Shown one piece after another: positions 57,573 to 64,000 of a stretch of DNA of 64,000 nucleotides; the stretch's first letter is position 1, and each line of letters starts with the position of its first letter. The position numbers and the translations under genes were made by a program. The notes under the pieces were generated by a model. The model ran no database searches. It had not been told where the DNA came from and saw nothing but the letters and a program-made list of their open reading frames with translations. The stretch comes from Nitrospiraceae bacterium (GTDB lineage: Bacteria; Nitrospirota; Nitrospiria; Nitrospirales; Nitrospiraceae), in assembly GCA_019637075.1 (NCBI GenBank), contig JAHBWI010000003.1, positions 434,001-498,000 of the forward strand, written 5' to 3'.

Positions 57573-57821
57573 TCAGCCCTGTAAATCTTCCTCAATCAGG
57601 TCTGGGCTTTCCGGCATTCCATAGGCAACGAATTTGGCATAGGAGAGGTAGATCAAGGCGCTGTCTCTCATTGCCTTGGCCCCTTGGCTCATCCGCAGCA
57701 CCTTGCCATGGTCCCGAGGGTCGGCGGTCTCCAAGGATTTGACGTGCTCATCAAGCAGAAGCGTATATCGTTCCATCGCCATTTCGATTTCTCGATAGGC
57801 TTGTAGGATTGCGTCGTTCAT
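57573..57821 (-). CDS. Small helical protein of unknown function
   Basis: The 82-residue product begins at ATG 57821 with GAGAGG eight bases upstream, which supports expression. It is mostly helical (LQAYREIEMAMERYTLLLDEHVKSLE...AMRDSALIYLSYAKFVAYG) and ends in an acidic tail. No domain is recognised. It is divergent from the Rsm22-like gene. Confidence 0.7.
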   Translation of the reverse strand: MNDAILQAYREIEMAMERYTLLLDEHVKSLETADPRDHGKVLRMSQGAKAMRDSALIYLSYAKFVAYGMPESPDLIEEDLQG

Positions 57822-57865
57822 AGTACGGTCCTCTCTTTCGATCTAAGATACCTCAGCCACTTTTT

Positions 57866-59098
57866 ATGGGTCAACCGAACGGCAACCTCCCTGCGCTCGA
57901 CCTGTCAGCCAGGATTTTGGCTGCATTGTCCGAGGTGTCAGGCCTGAGGCTGGAAAGCCCCTGCATGCCGGCTCCCCACTCGGTTGTGGATGGCGTCAGA
58001 AAACTCTCCGCCCAGTTCAATCGAGGCGAGGGGGTGGTTACCCATCCCTATCTGAACGACGTTGCCCTCCGATCCGCCTACTTGGCGTATTTCGTGCCCG
58101 TCAATCTGGTCAAAGTTCAGATCCTTCTGAATGAGATTACACAGTCGATCAGCGATCTTTCTCAAAAGCTGACACGGGTGCTGGACGTGGGGGGAGGGCC
58201 GGGAACTGGAGCCTTGGCGGTATTGGATTGGTTGGACCGCTTTAATGATGCTGGCCCGGGAGCGCTTGAGCACACCGTCATCGACCATTCCCGCGAGGCA
58301 CTCACAGTCTATGAGCGAGTGTGGCGCAGTTATCAGAGCAAACGGGTTCCTCGTCAGAGTCAACGTTTGAGGGCGTTGGAAGGCAATTTGGAGAAAAACG
58401 CGTATTCGCTTATCGAACAGGCAGCGGGCGGAGCGGCCTATGACCTGATTCTGGTTCAGAACCTCCTATCGGAACTCCATCGCGGCGACGACCATCGTAT
58501 CGACCAACGAGTGCTTTTGATTGAACGGTGTTTGGAATACCTTGCGCCGGATGGGACGATCATCATCATTGAGCCGGCTCTAAGGGGGACTTCGCGAGAT
58601 TTGCACAATCTTCGAGATCGGCTTCTGCAACGTTCTTCGGTGACGGTGTTTAGTCCATGTCTGCATACCAATCCCTGTCCTGCGCTGGTTAAGCCGGACG
58701 ATTGGTGTCACGAAGAGCGAGGATGGGTGCGGCCGGAATGGATCGAGCAGGTCGACCGGACCGTAGGGTTCATCAAAGATGCCCTCAAATTCTCCTATCT
58801 GATTTTGAGAAAGGACGGAAGGACTTTGGTCCCGAGAAGTCCGGACCTCCACCGGGTCGTGAGCGAATTGCGCGTGATGAAGGGCGAGAAGCGGGTCTGG
58901 TGGTGCGACGAGACAGGACGTCCAGAGGTAGGGCGCCTGGATCGGGAGCGGTCGGCGACAAATGCTGCATTCGATGCGTGGCATCGAGGCGCCATCGTGC
59001 GGGTCAGCGAGATTGTCCGAAAAGACCGTAAAGGTCGCCCCAGCACTGTAGGACGGATTCCATCGTCTGCCGCGGTTGAAATCGTTCGCCCGGCATGA
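57866..59098 (+). CDS. Rsm22-family (METTL17-like) methyltransferase-fold protein with Cys cluster
   Basis: The 410-residue protein has the SAM-binding loop VLDVGGGPGTGAL (about 105-117), DLILVQNLLSEL and a C-terminal set of four Cys (265, 271, 281, 347: SPCLHTNPCPAL, DDWCHEERGW, VWWCDETG). The spacing resembles the [4Fe-4S]-binding Cys of mitochondrial Rsm22/METTL17, which act in small-subunit ribosome assembly. The start at ATG 57866 has no ribosome site; TAAGAT lies 16 bases upstream. Catalytic activity of the family is uncertain. Confidence 0.85.
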   Translation: MGQPNGNLPALDLSARILAALSEVSGLRLESPCMPAPHSVVDGVRKLSAQFNRGEGVVTHPYLNDVALRSAYLAYFVPVNLVKVQILLNEITQSISDLSQKLTRVLDVGGGPGTGALAVLDWLDRFNDAGPGALEHTVIDHSREALTVYERVWRSYQSKRVPRQSQRLRALEGNLEKNAYSLIEQAAGGAAYDLILVQNLLSELHRGDDHRIDQRVLLIERCLEYLAPDGTIIIIEPALRGTSRDLHNLRDRLLQRSSVTVFSPCLHTNPCPALVKPDDWCHEERGWVRPEWIEQVDRTVGFIKDALKFSYLILRKDGRTLVPRSPDLHRVVSELRVMKGEKRVWWCDETGRPEVGRLDRERSATNAAFDAWHRGAIVRVSEIVRKDRKGRPSTVGRIPSSAAVEIVRPA

Positions 59099-59197
59099 GG
59101 TAGGCTGTGCAGGAAAAAACAGTCGGACTTTACAATGACGGTTCGGTTGAGTGTGGGGCAGCGCCCCCACTCGAGCCAAACCATTGGGAGGAGCGGG

Positions 59198-59380
59198 CTA
59201 GTCGGCTTCGGGTTCAGAACTTCCGTGCTGATGCGAAACCCGATCCTCGTCGAAGAGTTCAGCCATTTCAGCCGCCATCACATCTGCATCGTTGGGCACG
59301 GATATCAATGGGAGCTCTTTCCGGGGTTTCGGAGTGTTTGACGGTTGCTTGGGGTCGTTTGTCTGTGGTGTGGTAGTCAT
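59198..59380 (-). CDS. Possible small acidic protein, unknown
   Basis: A 60-residue frame with a Pro/Lys-rich start and an acidic end (MAAEMAELFDEDRVSHQHG). Support comes from a TATACT box ending eight bases before the ATG (59388-59393 on the minus strand), which would give a leaderless mRNA. There is no ribosome site. It may be a real small protein or a chance frame. Confidence 0.4.
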   Translation of the reverse strand: MTTTPQTNDPKQPSNTPKPRKELPLISVPNDADVMAAEMAELFDEDRVSHQHGSSEPEAD

Positions 59381-59416
59381 AAAACACAGTATACACCATT
59401 CAAGGAGCTTCGTGGG

Positions 59417-59776
59417 CTATTCGAAGGCTTCCAGGGATGACCGTTCGGCGAATTGATGCTGGCAAGCCGTGCAGGTTACAAAGTAATAGGCTTCGCGGAC
59501 GGACATGGTGGCTCGGAAATCAAGGTTGACACCGCGATGTTCACACTTTGTGCAGGACATTTCCTTAAGTCGGTAGGGCACGTCCGGCTGAGTTTTAAGG
59601 TAGAAGTCCATATCGGTATAGACAGGAAAGTTATACCGACATTTGAGGCAGACCCCGCGGCATTCCCCATCCGCTTGTACCGTCCGGCGATCGATACCGA
59701 AGTTATTGGTTTTGCAAATGGCGCAACGCACGCTCGGCAAGCGTTGTTCGACGATTTCCAGCGGTATCCGACCCAT
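59417..59776 (-). CDS. Zinc-ribbon protein of unknown function
   Basis: The 119-residue protein starts at ATG 59776 with GGGAGG upstream; the longer frame beyond it lacks support. It has three Cys pairs: CAICK (near residue 18), CLKCRYNF, CTKCEH and a last CTACQHQF, enough for two zinc ribbons. Such proteins bind nucleic acid or act as adaptors. No family name can be given. Confidence 0.75.
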   Translation of the reverse strand: MGRIPLEIVEQRLPSVRCAICKTNNFGIDRRTVQADGECRGVCLKCRYNFPVYTDMDFYLKTQPDVPYRLKEMSCTKCEHRGVNLDFRATMSVREAYYFVTCTACQHQFAERSSLEAFE

Positions 59777-59801
59777 CGGAAGCCTCCCTCTTGTTCTGGG
59801 C

Positions 59802-59831
59802 AGTATACTGACGAGGAGAAAACGAGTGCAA
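59802..59831 (-). promoter_or_regulatory. Promoter of the zinc-ribbon gene
   Basis: On the minus strand TTGCAC (59831-59826), an 18-base spacer and TATACT (59807-59802) precede the ATG at 59776 with a leader of about 20 bases containing the ribosome site. Confidence 0.6.
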
Positions 59832-59865
59832 CCCGCAGTGCCAGGGCGAGTGATGCAGGAATGAC

Positions 59866-59893
59866 TTGACGCCCCCGCTGCCGTCTCTATACT
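59866..59893 (+). promoter_or_regulatory. Promoter of the phosphatase gene
   Basis: TTGACG (59866-59871) and TATACT (59888-59893) are 16 bases apart. The start site near 59900 is only three bases before ATG 59903, so the transcript would be essentially leaderless. Confidence 0.55.
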
Positions 59894-59902
59894 GACCGTA
59901 GA

Positions 59903-60334
59903 ATGCACATGGTTACGAAACAGCTGCTGGTCGGCAACGCCGAAGATGCCGCCAACCCCCCTCCCCAGGTTGGCGCAGTACTGATGGTCGCCGAAGAGCA
60001 ACACGTGACAGCGCCCTCATGGATAGTATTCGCGAAAGTACCGCTCAAGGAGTTCGGTGAGGCAACTCCGAACGCGCTGTTACAGGCCGTTGAGTGGGTT
60101 GAAGCGCAAATTTCAGAGAACCGAGTGATGGTCTGTTGCCGGGCGGGGATGGGGCGATCGGTCTCCGTGGTCATTGCCTACCTGTGTTGTGTCGAGGACA
60201 TGCCCTATGCCGAGGCTGCCAAACTGGTTCTGGCCCGACGTCCTGGGGGACTGCCGCTCCCGCGGCTTCAGGACACGATCGAAGCAGCCGTTCGCCTTCG
60301 TGCGAACCGCAAACCTCCCATCTCCCACGCCTAA
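59903..60334 (+). CDS. Dual-specificity-type protein phosphatase
   Basis: The 143-residue protein has the Cys-x5-Arg phosphatase loop, Cys79 to Arg85, in MVCCRAGMGRSVSVVIAYLC. The general layout is that of the dual-specificity family (VGNAEDAANPP at the start, QDTIEAAVRLR at the end). It would dephosphorylate phosphoproteins, or possibly another phosphoester, in the cytoplasm. An internal start at 59909 is possible; neither ATG has a ribosome site. Confidence 0.85.
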   Translation: MHMVTKQLLVGNAEDAANPPPQVGAVLMVAEEQHVTAPSWIVFAKVPLKEFGEATPNALLQAVEWVEAQISENRVMVCCRAGMGRSVSVVIAYLCCVEDMPYAEAAKLVLARRPGGLPLPRLQDTIEAAVRLRANRKPPISHA

Positions 60335-60458
60335 CCAGTTTTCTCCAGCAATCCCTCCGCGATTCCGTCAACGGAGTAAGGCCCCGTCGCTTGCATTTGA
60401 TGCCGCGTGCATGGCGTAATCCTACGGTTTCCGAGTTCAGTTGATGTGAGGGTGGGTT

Positions 60459-61307
60459 ATGCCGGAGTTGCCGGAAGCGGAAGTTGCCGCGCGCCAATTG
60501 CGCGAGCGACTGGTTGGGGGGATGATTCGTGACTATTGGGTCGGTCGCGACGATATCGTTCGGGAAGGCTTACCCACCTTGCCATGGTATCGGTCCAGTC
60601 GGGTCGAGGGGGTTGAGCGTTGGGGCAAGAGTGTTGTCTTGGCCTGCCGTCGAGGTGCCGAGCGGCGGTATCTGGTCGCCGAACTGGGCATGACCGGTTT
60701 GCTCTTGTTGCCATCCGCGCCGTTCAAACATCCACAGCATACGCATTTCAGGATCCTTTTCGATGGCTGTGCCGAACAGGAGGTACGTTACTGGAATCCT
60801 AGGCGGTTCGGGCGTCTTTCGCTTCTTGACCAGAATGGTCTCGATCAATATACGGGGCGTCGTTTTGGTTACGATCCTCTGGGCATGACCTTCGAGGAGT
60901 TTAAGAATCTCTTGCAGGGGAATAGAAGCCGCCTCAAGTCGCTTCTCATGCGGCAGCAGGCCATTGCAGGGATTGGGAACATCTACGCCAACGAAATCCT
61001 CTTCCGCGCCAAACTACACCCCAATCAAATTGCCAATGAGATGCAGGCCGGGCGGCTTCCGCTCCTCTACGAGGCTATGCAATTGATTTTGCATGAAGCC
61101 ATTGCGCTGGGCGGTTCGAGCGTACGGGACTATTTCGCGCCGGACGGGACGGAAGGTCAGTACAAACGGCGGCACCTGGTGTATGCAAAGGCGGGCTTGC
61201 CCTGCCCGAACAGATGTGGGGCGCTCATCCGTCGCTCAGTCGGGGAACGCACCTCGTTTTACTGCCCCAGTTGCCAACGGATCCGCCAACAAACGACGAA
61301 AAAATAA
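60459..61307 (+). CDS. mutM: Formamidopyrimidine-DNA glycosylase
   Basis: The 282-residue protein starts PELPEAEVAARQL, giving the catalytic Pro and Glu after Met removal; the usual PELPEVE has Ala at the sixth position of this motif. It has WGKSVVL, the helix-two-turn-helix (LMRQQAIAGIGNIYANEILFRAKLHP), and a C-terminal zinc finger (CPNRCG...FYCPSCQ). It removes oxidised purines such as 8-oxoguanine. A nei-type relative cannot be fully excluded. Confidence 0.92.
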   Translation: MPELPEAEVAARQLRERLVGGMIRDYWVGRDDIVREGLPTLPWYRSSRVEGVERWGKSVVLACRRGAERRYLVAELGMTGLLLLPSAPFKHPQHTHFRILFDGCAEQEVRYWNPRRFGRLSLLDQNGLDQYTGRRFGYDPLGMTFEEFKNLLQGNRSRLKSLLMRQQAIAGIGNIYANEILFRAKLHPNQIANEMQAGRLPLLYEAMQLILHEAIALGGSSVRDYFAPDGTEGQYKRRHLVYAKAGLPCPNRCGALIRRSVGERTSFYCPSCQRIRQQTTKK

Positions 61308-61516
61308 ACTCCCCATCTTCATTCAGCTCCGCTTGTCAATAGCGATCTAACCGACTGAATTATTTCGTGTTTTGATCTGTTTGGCCCACGTTCCAGTCGC
61401 TGGTAGGACTTCTGTGCTTATATTGTAGGCCCTTTGGAGGATTGAGGTAGTTGCCGGATTTCGGTACTCTGTCGATCCTTTTCTCTGCCCGTTCACATAT
61501 CAAGGAGTCGTCAACC

Positions 61517-62716
61517 ATGGCGAAAGTGCTCGAGGGCCCCGGGATGGGGCTGATGAAGAAGTGGGGGATCCACGTTCCTAACTATGTCGTGGTCACCTCC
61601 GCTGATGAATTGACCAAACTCGGACAGGCCAACGATTGGATGAAGACATCCAAGTTGGTGGCTAAGGCGCATGAGGCGTTGGGATCCCGATTCAAGCTGG
61701 GCCTGGTAAAAGTCGGCCTGGACTTGAATGGAGCCATAGCCGCGACAAAGGAAATGATCGGCCGCCAGGTCGGAAGCATCACCGTGACGCAGGTCATCGT
61801 CTCCGAGATGGTGCCGCATAAGGAAGAATATTACTGTGCCGTGAAGTCGACGCGGGAAGGCAGCGAAATCCTGATCGCCAACTGCGGCGGCATTGAAGTC
61901 GAGTCGAACTGGGAGCGCGTGAAGCGTTTGTGTCTGGACGTGGGGCAGCAGCCGACGGCCGAGGGCCTGGACAAATTGGCCAAGGAGGCCGGGTTCACGG
62001 GTGCCCTGACCAAGAAGATGGCCGAATTTTCCGGCAAAATGTTCACGTGCTTCGATAGCGAAGACGCGCAGTATCTTGAGGTCAATCCCGTGGTTACCCG
62101 GGAGAGTGATGGAGAATTAGTCGCTCTCGATGCTGTCACGCTGCTCGATGGCGACGCCAAGTTCCGCCATCCGGATTGGAACTTTGCTTTTGCGGCAGAA
62201 TTTGGTCGCGCCTATTCCAAGGATGAAGTGGAAGTGATGGCGGTAGACAGCAAAATCAAGGGCTCGGTCAAGTTCATCGAAATTCCTGGCGGCGATACGG
62301 CGATGCTGCCTGCCGGTGGCGGCGCCAGCGTGTATTACTCAGATGCGGTGGTCGCGCGCGGTGGCAAATTGGCCAACTATGCCGAATACTCGGGCGATCC
62401 ACCTGACTGGGCTGTCGAAGTGCTGACCGAGAAGGTCTGCTCGCTGCCTGGTATCAAGAACATTATCGTCGGCGGCGCTATCGCGAATTTTACCGACGTG
62501 AAGAAAACTTTCGGGGGCATCATCAACGGTTTCCGTAAGGCAAAGGCCGACGGAAAGCTGAAGGGTGTGAAGATTTGGGTTCGCCGTGGTGGGCCGCGCG
62601 AGAAGGAAGGCCTCGATGCGATGCGGGCTTTGAAAGAAGAGGGCTTCGACATCCATGTCTTCGACCGCAACACGCCGTTGACCGATATCGTCGACAAGGC
62701 GCTCCAAGCGAAATGA
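61517..62716 (+). CDS. aclB: ATP-citrate lyase, small (ATP-grasp) subunit
   Basis: The 399-residue protein starts at ATG 61517 with AAGGAG upstream; TATATT at 61419-61424 is a possible -10 box. It resembles succinyl-CoA synthetase beta: an ATP-grasp domain (about 1-245; VPHKEEYYCAVKSTREGSEILIANCGGIEVE), then a CoA-ligase-type domain (GGGASVYYSDAVVARGGKLANYAEYSGDP). ATP-citrate lyase cleaves citrate with ATP and CoA to acetyl-CoA and oxaloacetate, the diagnostic step of the reductive TCA cycle. It is followed by aclA after 105 bases. Confidence 0.95.
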   Translation: MAKVLEGPGMGLMKKWGIHVPNYVVVTSADELTKLGQANDWMKTSKLVAKAHEALGSRFKLGLVKVGLDLNGAIAATKEMIGRQVGSITVTQVIVSEMVPHKEEYYCAVKSTREGSEILIANCGGIEVESNWERVKRLCLDVGQQPTAEGLDKLAKEAGFTGALTKKMAEFSGKMFTCFDSEDAQYLEVNPVVTRESDGELVALDAVTLLDGDAKFRHPDWNFAFAAEFGRAYSKDEVEVMAVDSKIKGSVKFIEIPGGDTAMLPAGGGASVYYSDAVVARGGKLANYAEYSGDPPDWAVEVLTEKVCSLPGIKNIIVGGAIANFTDVKKTFGGIINGFRKAKADGKLKGVKIWVRRGGPREKEGLDAMRALKEEGFDIHVFDRNTPLTDIVDKALQAK

Positions 62717-62754
62717 TGCGCACCGAGTGACGCGTCGCCCGTGGCAGGACTGTA

Positions 62755-62802
62755 GGGGCCCGGCCCCCTCATATCACTTGTCACCCGTCACTCATCACGG
62801 CT
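62755..62802 (+). repeat. Small GC palindrome and tandem 7-base repeats between aclB and aclA
   Basis: GGGG-CCCGG-CCCC (62755-62767) is followed by four 7-base units: CACTTGT, CACCCGT, CACTCAT, CACGGCT (62775-62802). The repeats stop just before the aclA ribosome site. Their regulatory meaning is unknown. Confidence 0.55.
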
Positions 62803-62821
62803 TTTTAAGAGGGAGATCCCG

Positions 62822-64000
62822 ATGAGTATTCTGGCAAACAAGGACACCCGCGTAGTTATTCAGGGTGGTCAGGCAGGTGTCAATGCGGCGCGCCGAATGG
62901 CCGAGTTTTGCTATCTGATCAAGCGGCCTTTGAACGTGGAAGCGTTCGTGTATCCACCGGACGCCGGTAAGACGAACGAAATTCCCTACGGCAGCGGATT
63001 GATCGCCATCCCCGTCTACAAGAGTATCGCGGAAGCGACCAAGCATCATCCCAGCATCAATACCAGCCTCGTCTACATCGGTGCCGATCGCGCGATGAAG
63101 GGGGGGATGGAGGCATTGGACGATTCTCGCATTAAGGTTGTATCGATGATCACCGAAGGCGTGCCGGAAAAGGACGCCAAGCTGTTGGGCACGCATGCAC
63201 GTAAGCTCGGCAAGGTGTTCAACGGGCCGTCCTCTATCGGCATTATTTCAGCCGGTGCCTGTCGTTTGGGCGTCATCGGCGGGGCCTTCGACAACCTCGT
63301 CCTTTCCAAGCTGTATCGCGAAGGCTCTTTCGGCGTCATCACGAAGTCGGGCGGCCTCTCCAATGAAATTATCTGGATCTGCTCTCAGTTCGCCGATGGC
63401 ATCACGACGGCCATTGGTATCGGCGGCGACGCATATCCCGGCACCGACTATGTCAGCTACCTCGAAATGTTCGAAAACGATCCCCAGACCAAAGCGGTCG
63501 TGATCGTCGGCGAAATGGGTGGGGATCTCGAGGAGCGTGCGGCTGAGTGGTATGGAGCAAAGAAGCGCCGGATCAAGCTGATCGGTGTCGTGTCAGGTTT
63601 CTGCCAGGAAAGCCTGCCGAAGGGGATGAAGTTCGGTCATGCCGGGGCGAAGGAAGGTATGAAGGGCGAAGGGTCGGCCCGCTCCAAATCGGATGCGCTC
63701 AAGAAGGCGGGCGCGATTGTCCCGCCGACCTTCGGGGCGCTGGGTCCTGCCATCAAGGAAACGTACGAAGAGTTGCTCAAGTCCGGCCAAGTGAAACCGG
63801 TGGTGGAGCCGGCGACCTTGCCGAAGCTTCCGAAGTCCATCGAGGAAGCAATGAAGGCCGATGAAGTCATGGTGGCTCCGTTGATCCGTACCACGATCAG
63901 CGATGATCGCGGCGATGAACCTTGCTACGACGGATATCCTGCTTCCGAGCTCATTAATAAGGGTTACGAGATTCCGCACGTCATCGGGTTGCTGTGGGAC
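62822..64000 (+). CDS. aclA: ATP-citrate lyase, large subunit (truncated by window end)
   Basis: The frame is open from ATG 62822 (GAGGGAG upstream) to the last base, 393 codons with no stop. The sequence is succinyl-CoA synthetase alpha-like: VVIQGGQAGVNAARR, AFVYPPDAGKTNEIPYGSG, ITKSGGLSNEIIWICSQF, and the active-site His in KFGHAGAKEG that is phosphorylated in this family. The missing C-terminus should hold the citrate-synthase-like domain that performs the lyase step. Together with aclB it forms the enzyme. Confidence 0.95.
   Translation, partial: MSILANKDTRVVIQGGQAGVNAARRMAEFCYLIKRPLNVEAFVYPPDAGKTNEIPYGSGLIAIPVYKSIAEATKHHPSINTSLVYIGADRAMKGGMEALDDSRIKVVSMITEGVPEKDAKLLGTHARKLGKVFNGPSSIGIISAGACRLGVIGGAFDNLVLSKLYREGSFGVITKSGGLSNEIIWICSQFADGITTAIGIGGDAYPGTDYVSYLEMFENDPQTKAVVIVGEMGGDLEERAAEWYGAKKRRIKLIGVVSGFCQESLPKGMKFGHAGAKEGMKGEGSARSKSDALKKAGAIVPPTFGALGPAIKETYEELLKSGQVKPVVEPATLPKLPKSIEEAMKADEVMVAPLIRTTISDDRGDEPCYDGYPASELINKGYEIPHVIGLLWD

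Overview
The window looks like a chromosomal segment of an autotrophic Nitrospira-type bacterium (phylum Nitrospirota). The main reason is the presence of both halves of a reductive TCA cycle signature: a five-gene 2-oxoacid:ferredoxin oxidoreductase operon (53.3-57.4 kb) and an aclB-aclA ATP-citrate lyase pair (61.5 kb to the right edge). High GC content, a giant multicopper oxidase and many hybrid histidine kinases fit the same lineage. All assignments come from reading motifs by eye; no database search was run.

Layout. 0-1.2 kb: remnants of an envelope region (tail of an outer-membrane barrel, a small secreted Gly/Tyr/Pro-rich protein, a PagL-like lipid A deacylase). 1.8-13.6 kb: a five-gene + strand cluster built around a ~2000-residue multicopper oxidase, with a secreted unknown, a YVTN beta-propeller, a SCO1-type copper chaperone and a cytochrome c fused to a periplasmic binding protein. 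13.7-22.8 kb: a long housekeeping run, rpsF-ssb-rpsR-yceD-rpmF-plsX-fabH-fabD-fabG-acpP-fabF-rnc-peptidylprolyl isomerase. 22.9-24.6 kb (-): a secreted unknown and an orphan polysaccharide deacetylase. 24.8-32.6 kb (-): a signalling operon HK-FIST-hybrid HK-REC/HK. 32.8-34.5 kb (-): a Cys/His-rich protein and an NHL propeller. 34.7-37.4 kb (+): folD, metF, panB. 37.5-38.8 kb (-): DUF309 and apaH. 38.9-51.8 kb (-): a second signalling island with three large hybrid kinases, a TonB-dependent receptor, an orphan substrate-binding protein and a cupredoxin-like protein. 52.1-52.8 kb (-): queF and a stand-alone MTHFR C-terminal domain protein. 53.3-57.4 kb (+): the oxidoreductase operon, closed by a strong terminator. 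57.6-61.3 kb: small proteins, an Rsm22-type methyltransferase, a dual-specificity-type phosphatase and mutM. 61.5-64 kb: aclB and truncated aclA.

How the genes work together. The oxidoreductase and ATP-citrate lyase would fix CO2 and split citrate to acetyl-CoA, which feeds the fatty-acid genes at 15.9-21.4 kb. FolD, MetF and the small MetV-like protein cover one-carbon/folate chemistry. The multicopper oxidase cluster looks like a self-contained extracytoplasmic oxidase unit with its own copper delivery and a haem protein. Six histidine kinases and no DNA-binding response regulator suggest that the signalling islands feed phosphorelays whose outputs lie elsewhere. No rRNA, tRNA, CRISPR array, insertion sequence or prophage gene was found.
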